A stretch of 46,840 bases of DNA, from the NCBI GenBank assembly GCA_947170495.1, contig CAMVUB010000018.1:1-46840 (forward strand), in the 5' to 3' direction. Each line of letters starts with the position of its first letter. Position 1 is the first letter of the stretch. The translations under genes were made by a program, and so were the position numbers. Below, piece after piece: positions 33,131 to 40,116 of the stretch. Source of the DNA: an uncultured Prevotellaceae bacterium. Its GTDB lineage: Bacteria > Bacteroidota > Bacteroidia > Bacteroidales > Bacteroidaceae. Under the pieces are notes generated by a model. That model had not been told where the DNA came from. It did not search any database and worked only from the letters and a program-made list of their open reading frames with translations.

Positions 33131-33283
33131 AGGACACTCAGGGCTTGCCTCCCAAAGACACATACAAACGCACAAATGAGGCTCACGCAGTAGTTTTTCG
33201 ATTCTACGCGCAAGCGCCACTTGTCGCATGAAGTCTGTGCCTAAGGTTCTAACTCTGAGAGTTGGCAAGATTCTGAGTGTCCT
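33131..33283. other. Multi-stem folded non-coding element between hsdR and the orphan gene
   Basis: The outer stem aggacactcag (33131-33141) pairs perfectly with ctgagtgtcct (33273-33283) and is extended by cttgcc (33144-33149) with ggcaag (33264-33269). Inside, hairpins are visible at aactctgagagtt (33251-33263), at gcgcaagcgccacttgtcgc, and at cgcagtag...ctacgcg. No ORF of note covers it. The motif tgacga occurs near both ends (33121-33126, 33283-33288). It could be a structured RNA on the minus strand (leader of the orphan gene), a small non-autonomous mobile element, or a recombination site. Confidence 0.6.
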
Positions 33284-33362
33284 GACGACAGCTGACCGTT
33301 GTTGGCGACTCGCTTTCTGTTGACTACCTATAGGGATAGCCGCCTGTTTCGTTTACTTTCTC

Positions 33363-36300
33363 TTATTCGCTTGTATTTAGGAATTTCTGTAAATATGCTT
33401 TCAGTTTCTCTATCACCGTCTGCTTCTTCTGTCCGCTATTGGGCAGGAAGGGGTTCGAGGGTGGCAGAATCTTGGCGATGCCGGTGCCCGTCTCTGTCAC
33501 GTAGCCGTCAGCAAAGGCGCGCGCCATAAAGCTGTAGGAGGCTTCGGGCTTCAGGTGCTCTTCTGCGATGATGGCATCCAGCTGCTCTTTCTTCTCGCGT
33601 TCGATATACTGCTCCCATTCCTCACCCACATCTTTCCCCTTCTCTGGGGTCATCTGCTCAATGAACTTCTCTATCAGTTCGCGTTTGTCGCGCATGTCAG
33701 GGCTGGCATCCACCTGCTTCTTAATCTTCACGATAATCTCCTTGTCCTGACAGTTTGAATCGTGGTACTGCTGCACCAGACTCAGGATATAGCGGATATT
33801 GATCTGCACCTGCTTCACCAGCTCCATCTCGAACACGATGTCATCCGAGATGTCTTCGCGCTCATCCTTGTGCGACGTCGGACGGAACTCCTCGTAGTAT
33901 TTATTGTACCAACCCAGATAGTCCTGATAGTGCAGCTCATCCACCATCTTAGCCTCATCCGTGAAGTCGTCGAAGGCTGACAGAATATTGCGCACACGCA
34001 GAATTTCGCCCATCAGTTTGATGAACACCTTCTTCTGCTCCTCATCAAACAGGTTGCCCATTCCCTCTACTGGGAACGATTCCAGCAAACGTCTGATTAG
34101 TTCCGTATAAGGCTCGTGCCATGTACCTCTGTCATCCTCGTAGCCCTTGCTATAATAGTCCTCGTAGGACTTCAGAAACACCATTCCGCTGGCATTCTCA
34201 TCGCCGAAGATGGCCAGGCTCTTGTTCGTCGCCTCTTCCAGATTGCGGAAGCACACGATATTGCCGCAGTCCTTCACGGCATTCAGGATGCGGTTCGTGC
34301 GCGAGTAGGCTTGCAGCAGACCGTGCAGCTTCAGGTTCTTATCTACCCACAGCGTGTTCAGCGTCTTCGCGTCGAAGCCCGTCAGGAACATGCCCACCAC
34401 GATGAGGATGTCTATTTCCTTGTTCTTCATCCGTTGCGACACCTCTCTGTAGTAGTTCTGGAAGTTGTCGCCATCCGTCGAATAGTTGGTGTTAAAGCAC
34501 TCGTTATAATCCCTGATAGCCTGTTCCAGCGCATCGCGGCTTTGCACATCGGGGGCTTTCCCCAGTTCTTCTGGGTTCTCATCGCCGCCGAAGCCCCATT
34601 CATCCACCTCTTCCTCGTTGGCGTTGTAGGTGTAGATGGTAGCTACGCGCAGAGCTGGAGCGCCTGGCACGGCCAGCTGTTTCTTGAATTCGTTGTAATA
34701 AAGGATGGCCGCTTTCACGCTGTCAACGGCGAAGATGCTGTTGAAGCCACGCGTCTTCACACGTGCCCTTTCCTCTTCCACCTTACGGCCTTTCTTGATG
34801 ACCTCTGCCACATTCACCAGCTTGCTCATCGAGTAGGCCTCTGCGTTCTGCTTGGTCTTCTCGCCGAAGCGCTCAATGATGTAGCGCGTCACGATGCTGA
34901 TGCGGCGTGGGTCGTGCAATGCTTCTTCTGTATCTATGCCCCACACCTGCTTGCGTTCCACCTCGTTCTTCATCCGCATCGTGCGGTTATAGTCCACATG
35001 GAATTTCAGCACGTTCTTGTCTCGGATGGCATTGATGATGGTGTAGGTGTGCAGCGCTTTCGTGGGCTTGCCGTCCTTGTCGGGTTCGCCGCCGAAGAGT
35101 TGGGCCGTTGTCGTATATTTGCTGCCTGCGCTGGTGTTGACGGCAAAGATGGGGGTGCCTGTGAAGCCGAATATCAGGTGCTTCTTCACGCGCTTTACAA
35201 TCAGCTTGTGCATATCGCCAAACTGCGAGCGGTGGCATTCATCGAAGATCAGCACGATGTTCTCTTTCTGCAGAATCTCACGCAACCCCTCATCCTTGTC
35301 GTAGATGTTGGGCTTCATCAGATTCGACAGCTTCTGAATGGTCGTGATGATGATGCTCGAAGTGTTATCTTTCATCTGCTTCAGCAGAATCCTGGCAGAT
35401 GAATTGCTGTTGGCGCAGTCTTTTTCAAAGTGGTCGTACTCCTTCATCGTCTGGTAGTCCAGATCCTTCCTATCGACCACGAACAGCACCTTCTTGATGC
35501 CTTCCATCTTCGAGGCCAGCTGTGCCGTCTTGAAGGATGTCAGCGTCTTACCGCTTCCTGTCGTGTGCCAAATGTAGCCGCCCGCCTTTGTCGTCCCCTG
35601 CCAACGGTTATAGAGGGCCGTCTGAATGCGTTGCAGAATCTTTTCTGTCGCAGCAATCTGATACGGTCGCATCACCAGCAACTGCTTGTCTACATTGAAC
35701 ACGCAGTACTTGGTCAGGATGTTCAGGATGGTGTGCTTGGCAAAGAACGAGGTGGTGAAGTCGCGCAGGTCGGTCAGCAGCGTATTCTCTTGGTCGCTCC
35801 AGTACGAAGTGAACTCAAACGTGTTGCCGTCCGTCTTCTGCTTGCGTGGTGCGCTCTCGGCCTCCTGTTCCTTGGCGTAGCGCGTAGTGTTGGAGTAGTA
35901 TTTCGTCTCTGTGCCGTTGCTGATGACGAAGATTTGCACGAAGTCGAACATCGCACGCCCAGCCCAGAACGAATCCCGCTGGTAGCGGTTGATCTGGTTG
36001 AACGCCTCCTTGATGTCCACCCCTCTGCGCTTCAGTTCGATATGCACCAGCGGCAGACCGTTCACGAGGATGGTGACATCATAGCGGTTCTTGTACGCAC
36101 CGTTGGGCACTTCGTATTGGTGGATGACCTGCAGGCGATTGTTATAGACGTTCTGTTTGTCGATGAGCTTGATGTTTTTCGTCAGGCCGTTGTCCAATGT
36201 CAGGCTCAGCACATAGCCTTTGCCCTGAATCATCTCCGTCTTGTCCTGAATCGTCATCTGCTCATTCGAGATCATAGGCAGCAGACGCGCCCACTCGTTG

Positions 36301-36533
36301 TCGCTCAGCGTTGTCTCGTTGAGCGTCTCTAACTGCGTGCGCAGGTTAGCGAGCAGGTCTGCTTCGTCCTTCACCTTGGCATACTGATAGCCTTGCGCCA
36401 TCAGCTGTTTGATGAATTCGCTCTCCAGCTTTGCCTCGCTCTGGTAGCCCCCGTCTGGCTTGGCCTTCACCTCATAGTGTGCCATCACCGTCGAGTGCTC
36501 CTGCTCTACTATGATCTTATAGTCGTCCATCAT
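33363..36533 (-). CDS. hsdR: Type I restriction enzyme, R (motor/nuclease) subunit
   Basis: This 1056-aa protein has an N-terminal nuclease domain with the PD-(D/E)xK residues Asp152, Glu166 and Lys168 (YDVTILVNG, HIELKRRG) and the QINRYQ motif. A superfamily 2 motor follows: Walker A WHTTGSGKT near residue 325, DECHR box, GFTGTPIF, then a helicase C part. A C-terminal assembly domain follows, with its last about 130 residues helical (EQMTPEKGKDVGEEWEQYIERE). It translocates and cuts unmodified DNA when bound to HsdM and HsdS. Its ATG overlaps the hsdS stop by 4 nt, so expression is coupled to the other subunits, and it is the last gene of the operon. Confidence 0.95.
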   Translation of the reverse strand: MMDDYKIIVEQEHSTVMAHYEVKAKPDGGYQSEAKLESEFIKQLMAQGYQYAKVKDEADLLANLRTQLETLNETTLSDNEWARLLPMISNEQMTIQDKTEMIQGKGYVLSLTLDNGLTKNIKLIDKQNVYNNRLQVIHQYEVPNGAYKNRYDVTILVNGLPLVHIELKRRGVDIKEAFNQINRYQRDSFWAGRAMFDFVQIFVISNGTETKYYSNTTRYAKEQEAESAPRKQKTDGNTFEFTSYWSDQENTLLTDLRDFTTSFFAKHTILNILTKYCVFNVDKQLLVMRPYQIAATEKILQRIQTALYNRWQGTTKAGGYIWHTTGSGKTLTSFKTAQLASKMEGIKKVLFVVDRKDLDYQTMKEYDHFEKDCANSNSSARILLKQMKDNTSSIIITTIQKLSNLMKPNIYDKDEGLREILQKENIVLIFDECHRSQFGDMHKLIVKRVKKHLIFGFTGTPIFAVNTSAGSKYTTTAQLFGGEPDKDGKPTKALHTYTIINAIRDKNVLKFHVDYNRTMRMKNEVERKQVWGIDTEEALHDPRRISIVTRYIIERFGEKTKQNAEAYSMSKLVNVAEVIKKGRKVEEERARVKTRGFNSIFAVDSVKAAILYYNEFKKQLAVPGAPALRVATIYTYNANEEEVDEWGFGGDENPEELGKAPDVQSRDALEQAIRDYNECFNTNYSTDGDNFQNYYREVSQRMKNKEIDILIVVGMFLTGFDAKTLNTLWVDKNLKLHGLLQAYSRTNRILNAVKDCGNIVCFRNLEEATNKSLAIFGDENASGMVFLKSYEDYYSKGYEDDRGTWHEPYTELIRRLLESFPVEGMGNLFDEEQKKVFIKLMGEILRVRNILSAFDDFTDEAKMVDELHYQDYLGWYNKYYEEFRPTSHKDEREDISDDIVFEMELVKQVQINIRYILSLVQQYHDSNCQDKEIIVKIKKQVDASPDMRDKRELIEKFIEQMTPEKGKDVGEEWEQYIEREKKEQLDAIIAEEHLKPEASYSFMARAFADGYVTETGTGIAKILPPSNPFLPNSGQKKQTVIEKLKAYLQKFLNTSE

Positions 36534-37615
36534 TCAAACGTTAGCAGTTGGTTTCGATAATATTCATATTGCTTCTGACGCTCGGCCAGCTGTGCTTCCA
36601 GATTGTGGATGGAGGCCTCGAAGGTATCAAGGATGGAGACAATGCGCGATTGCTCGGAGAGGGAGGGGACGGGGATCGTAGTATTCTTTAAATTGTAATT
36701 ATATAATCGTTTTATCGTCCCACCATCCGTCTTCCATTCTGCAATTTGATAGAAATAATAGAAATATCTATTTGTGACTATTGTTTCGTTATTAGCAATC
36801 CAAACAATATTTGAATCTTGGAAATAAGCATCCTCACCATTGAACACTACTGAGCGTCCAATAGTTCCTGATGCTGAAATTAGGATTTCGCCTAATTTAG
36901 GATAGGAATACTTCGATTTATACTCTTCAAATAATTCTCTAGTTATAAAAGCATCAGCCTTGCCACCAAACGTCCCAATCTTGTAAAAAGGAATCTCGCC
37001 ATTATTCGAAGTTTGTTCTTTCATTATCCGCTTGCACATGCAAACATCTCCTATTTCACCTAGCGTCTTCATTTCCACCCCCTCTTTTCCTTCGAGGTCG
37101 AGGAGTTGGTCACGATAATATTCGTATTGTTTTCTTCGCTGGGCTATCTGCTCTTTTAGGTTGTCTATAGCAGAAGTGAACGTATCGAGTATGCCCACTA
37201 TCCGAGTCTGCTCAGTGAGGGAGGGGATTACAAGAGGGAAATCGGTAAGCATTGGCTTACGAATAGAGGCAGCAGTAGCTTTATACGATTTCTGATAAAT
37301 ATATGATTTGAAATATGCAAAGAGATAATAATAAATATATCTGCCCTTTATCGAATCGGATATGGGGTGAACTCTATATGTTCTTTGGTGGAGGCCATAT
37401 TTCCCATTTACATAATGGAATATATCACCAACGCCTCCTTCACCAGGTATAAGGATTGCTTCCTCATCAAATAGATAAGCATCAATTCTAAGGACTTCTT
37501 GTGATCTGACAAAGAATGGATACAAACCATCTTCACAAGCGTCTTCCCTATTATTCGAGCCTGTGCCTATCTCGCAAACTTCTCCTAGCTTTTTCCACTC
37601 CACCTTCATACTCAT
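36530..37615 (-). CDS. hsdS: Type I restriction-modification specificity subunit
   Basis: This 361-aa protein has two target recognition domains (about 1-135 and 190-315), each followed by a helical spacer. The spacers are close repeats: SLTEQTRIVGILDTF...KQYEYYRDQLL (about 135-185) and SLSEQSRIVSILDTF...KQYEYYRNQLL (315-361). Each recognition domain reads half of a bipartite target. The gene is more A+T rich than hsdM and hsdR, as is usual for exchangeable specificity genes. It overlaps hsdM and hsdR by 4 nt each. No second, silent hsdS fragment or recombinase is visible in the window, so phase variation is not indicated here. Confidence 0.94.
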   Translation of the reverse strand: MSMKVEWKKLGEVCEIGTGSNNREDACEDGLYPFFVRSQEVLRIDAYLFDEEAILIPGEGGVGDIFHYVNGKYGLHQRTYRVHPISDSIKGRYIYYYLFAYFKSYIYQKSYKATAASIRKPMLTDFPLVIPSLTEQTRIVGILDTFTSAIDNLKEQIAQRRKQYEYYRDQLLDLEGKEGVEMKTLGEIGDVCMCKRIMKEQTSNNGEIPFYKIGTFGGKADAFITRELFEEYKSKYSYPKLGEILISASGTIGRSVVFNGEDAYFQDSNIVWIANNETIVTNRYFYYFYQIAEWKTDGGTIKRLYNYNLKNTTIPVPSLSEQSRIVSILDTFEASIHNLEAQLAERQKQYEYYRNQLLTFE

Positions 37616-39171
37616 CCCTCCAGCTCTTTTACGATTTCCTCAATTCGCTTGTTCAGCTTCTCGCCCTCATCTACTAGCTCCTTCAGTTTGGCATTCACTT
37701 CTTCAATATTGATTACCTCACGCGTATCTTCCTGCTCCACATAGCTGCTGACGGAGAGGTTGCAGTCGTTCTCAAGGATGTCGTCGTTCTTCACGAGTTT
37801 GGCCAAATACTGCACATCCTTACGGTTCTTGTACAGCTCCATAATCTTGTCTTGATGCTCAGGCAGAAGCAGGTTTTTATTGCCGTTCTTCACGAAGAGC
37901 TTCGAGGCATCGATGAACAGAACGCTGCTATCGGGTCGTGCGCTCTTCTTCAGCACGATGATGCACGTGGCGATACCCACACCAAAGAACAGGTTCGAGG
38001 GCAGTTGGATGATGGTATCTACGAAATTGTTCTTCAACAGATATTCGCGAATCTTCTTTTCATCACCACCACGATACAGCACACCGGGGAACTCTACGAT
38101 GGCAGCAGTACCCAGCTCGCTTAGGTGCCACAGCATGTGCATTATGAAAGCTAAGTCTGCAGCACTCTTGGGTGCCAGCACTCCAGCAGGGGAATAGCGC
38201 TCGTCATTGATGAGCAGCGGATTCTCTTTACCGTCCCACTTCAGCGAATAGGGCGGATTAGAGACGATGGCATCAAAGGGTGCGTCCTGCATGTGTTGCG
38301 GCTTCAGCAGCGTGTCCTCCAGACGGATGTCGAAGTTGTCGAAGTTCACGTTGTGGATGAACATGTTGATGCGGCACAGGTTGTAGGTCGTGGGGTTAAT
38401 CTCCTGACCGAAATATTTCAGGGCAGGATTATCCTTGCCGATGATCTTGGCGAACTTCAGCAACAGCGAGCCAGATCCGCAAGCGGGGTCATAGACCTTA
38501 TTGATATGGGGATTATGCCACGTGGCCAGACGAGCCAACAACTCCGAGACTTGCTGCGGCGTGAAGAACTCGCCACCGCTCTTGGCTGACTGTGTGGCGT
38601 ACATCGTCATTAGGAACTCGTAGGTATCGCCAAAGGTGTCGTTCTCCGTATCGTTGTACTTCGAGCCCAAATCCATCTGCGAGACAGCGTAGAGTACCTT
38701 CGCCAGACGTTGGTTGCGAAGGATGACCGTGGGGCCCAACTTGATGTTATCGACAGAGAAGTCGCTGAACAGGCCTCGCATATCATCCTCCGAAGGGGTG
38801 CCGATGGCAGAAGCCTCGATGCTGCGGAAGATTGCGGTCAAGTGCTCGTTCAGGTTCTCGTCCTGTCCTGCATTCTTCACCACATTCTGGAACAATTGCG
38901 ACGGCAGGATGAAGTAACCCTTCTCCTCCACCATCTTCTGACGGATGTTCTCTGCCATCTCGTCGGAGATGGTGGTGTAGTCGAAGTCTGGCTGTCCAGC
39001 CTCTGCCATCAGCTCTCGAATGTAATCGCAGATGTTCTCTGAAATAAAGCGGTAGAAGATAGCCCCAAGGACATAGGCCTTGAAGTCCCAGCCATCCACG
39101 CTGCCGCGCAGATCATTCGCTATCTTCCATATTGTCTTGTGCAACTCTGCACGCTCTTCTTTCTTTGCCAT
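37612..39171 (-). CDS. hsdM: Type I restriction-modification adenine methyltransferase subunit
   Basis: This 519-aa protein starts at 39171 (MAKKEERAELHKTIWKIAN). An in-frame extension to 39291 would read through a GC-rich half-element (SPVVPQGGRLKAPL) and is rejected. It has an N-terminal HsdM helical domain, an SAM-binding motif DPACGSGSLLLKF near residue 230, and the catalytic NPPYSLKW near residue 303, typical of N6-adenine methylases. A coiled-coil-like C-terminus (LKELVDEGEKLNKRIEEIVKEL) should contact HsdS. It is first in the operon, with order hsdM-hsdS-hsdR and 4-nt overlaps. The leader contains a terminator-like hairpin about 70 nt before the start. Confidence 0.95.
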   Translation of the reverse strand: MAKKEERAELHKTIWKIANDLRGSVDGWDFKAYVLGAIFYRFISENICDYIRELMAEAGQPDFDYTTISDEMAENIRQKMVEEKGYFILPSQLFQNVVKNAGQDENLNEHLTAIFRSIEASAIGTPSEDDMRGLFSDFSVDNIKLGPTVILRNQRLAKVLYAVSQMDLGSKYNDTENDTFGDTYEFLMTMYATQSAKSGGEFFTPQQVSELLARLATWHNPHINKVYDPACGSGSLLLKFAKIIGKDNPALKYFGQEINPTTYNLCRINMFIHNVNFDNFDIRLEDTLLKPQHMQDAPFDAIVSNPPYSLKWDGKENPLLINDERYSPAGVLAPKSAADLAFIMHMLWHLSELGTAAIVEFPGVLYRGGDEKKIREYLLKNNFVDTIIQLPSNLFFGVGIATCIIVLKKSARPDSSVLFIDASKLFVKNGNKNLLLPEHQDKIMELYKNRKDVQYLAKLVKNDDILENDCNLSVSSYVEQEDTREVINIEEVNAKLKELVDEGEKLNKRIEEIVKELEG

Positions 39172-39196
39172 TGTATTATAAGAGTTCAAAAGTTTA

Positions 39197-39238
39197 AGGG
39201 GGGCCTTCAATCGTCCCCCTTGGGGGACCACAGGGGAC
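39197..39238. repeat. GC-rich half-element in the hsdM leader
   Basis: aaggggggccttcaatcgtc and cccttgggggaccacagggg: a single arm of the family that forms inverted pairs in purL and the DUF3987 gene. Confidence 0.75.
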
Positions 39239-39240
39239 TG

Positions 39241-39281
39241 AAAAAACGGGGCTCGCGCCTCGCGGCGAACTCGCAGCCCCG
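39241..39281 (-). terminator. Terminator/attenuator hairpin upstream of hsdM
   Basis: On the minus strand ggggctgcga...tcgcgagccccg forms a stable GC stem followed by tttttt, a classic intrinsic terminator. It lies 70 nt before hsdM and downstream of the minus-strand -7 element at 39443-39450. So it either ends a small RNA of roughly 195 nt or attenuates the hsd operon. Confidence 0.65.
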
Positions 39282-39436
39282 CCAATTTCACAAACTAAAA
39301 ATTTTATCAAACCCGGGGAGGAATGGGCCCCCTCGGGCCGGGGGTTGTGGGGGCCTCACGGCTTCACGTCCCCCTCAATCTTACATAAATTCCAAGCGAG
39401 GAATGCATTTGCATACATCCGACTCGGATGAAACAT
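39241..39436 (-). ncRNA. Candidate small RNA or attenuated leader of the hsd operon
   Basis: A perfect TACCTTTG (-7 element) at 39443-39450 on the minus strand would start RNA near 39436, and a terminator lies at 39241-39281. The transcript would contain a catccgactcggatg palindrome, a gggccccctcgggcc-rich hairpin and no long ORF. The -33 box is not evident. This is prediction from signals only. Confidence 0.3.
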
Positions 39437-39442
39437 CGGGGG

Positions 39443-39450
39443 CAAAGGTA
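39443..39450 (-). promoter_or_regulatory. -7 element pointing toward hsdM
   Basis: The minus strand reads TACCTTTG, matching TAnnTTTG exactly. No TTTG at the right distance upstream was found. Confidence 0.45.
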
Positions 39451-39489
39451 CAAAATATTAACAAAAAAACACATAAGCATCGAAAAAAT

Positions 39490-39520
39490 TTTGATTTCAA
39501 AGCAAAAGTTCGTACTTTTG
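39490..39520 (+). promoter_or_regulatory. Strong divergent promoter pointing right
   Basis: TTTG at 39490-39493 and a perfect TACTTTTG at 39513-39520 are spaced by 19 nt. The nearest annotated gene downstream starts almost 600 nt later, so the promoter seems to drive a structured RNA or a very long leader. Confidence 0.65.
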
Positions 39521-39526
39521 CGGCGA

Positions 39527-39615
39527 AATTCGACGGGCAAAGCGTTGCCCGGTGAGCAAAAGTGGCGACAGCCACTGCCGCCCATCGCGCTTGGCCACTG
39601 GCCGCAGCGCGGTTT
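39527..39615 (+). ncRNA. Candidate structured RNA: three consecutive hairpins after a strong promoter
   Basis: Directly downstream of the promoter come three perfect hairpins: cgggcaaagcgttgcccg (39534-39551), agtggcgacagccact (39561-39576), and cgcgct...agcgcg (39586-39611), the last enclosing ttggcca/ctggcc. No convincing ORF covers them and no T-run terminator follows. It could be an sRNA or the structured 5' end of the long leader of the surface protein gene at 40117. Confidence 0.35.
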
Positions 39616-40116
39616 CATTGCGATTATTAAGGGACGGAAATCTGGACTTTATTGTTTTCAAAGGAACATAAATCTCACAGAAATCTAAACTTAAATCTCT
39701 TTCTTTGAACATAAATGGCCATAATGGATCATAATGGATCATAATGGAACATTCACACTCGGAGCACGGGATTGGCTCACAGCTTAGGCTGTGTGCCGTA
39801 GGAGATTTCGAAGGCTGCCACTCTGAAAACTAGTTTTCAAGATGGTCTGCCTTGAAAACTCCAAGCTCCAAGGACAAGTCCTTTGAGCGTCATCCCTTGC
39901 ACCGCCCACGCAGATTTAAGTTCTGATTTAAGGCTGATTTAAGTTCAGTTCATAATCTGTGGTCTTAGCTGCTAGAAAAATTATGGAAATTACGGCTATT
40001 CGTGTCAAAAAGAGAAAAAGATTTAGGTTCGGATTAAAGAATGATTTAAGTTCCGTCAATGACCGCGCCTACCGAGAATACAAACAACTAATCAACAATA
40101 AAAACTTTACCCAAAA
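39616..40116. other. Non-coding region with tandem decamers, nested hairpins and repeated GATTTAAGTTC boxes
   Basis: No gene is seen here. 39721-39748 holds three tandem copies of ataatggatc (the third with an aac end). 39778-39793 is a cacagc/gctgtg hairpin; 39825-39838 is the palindrome gaaaactagttttc, whose right arm also pairs with 39851-39860 (agttttcaag / cttgaaaact); 39870-39883 is aaggac/gtcctt. GATTTAAGTTC or close variants occur at 39913, 39925, 39936, 40020 and 40043. No TAnnTTTG element was found close to the 40117 start. Confidence 0.6.

Noticed and set aside
33131..33283. Retron RNA or integron attC site
   Set aside because: No reverse transcriptase or integrase in the window and no GTTRRRY/RYYYAAC core boxes; kept only as an unclassified folded element.
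34116..35402. Long plus-strand frame (428 aa) opposite hsdR
   Set aside because: Antisense shadow of hsdR, rich in His/Leu/Val runs typical of reverse frames.
39172..39291. N-terminal extension of HsdM
   Set aside because: The added part is read from a GC-rich half-element and a terminator hairpin; the family start is MAKKEE at 39171.
39428..39688. Plus-strand 86-aa frame in the hsdM/surface-protein gap
   Set aside because: It begins upstream of the promoter at 39490-39520 and runs through three hairpins; the peptide has no domain-like features.
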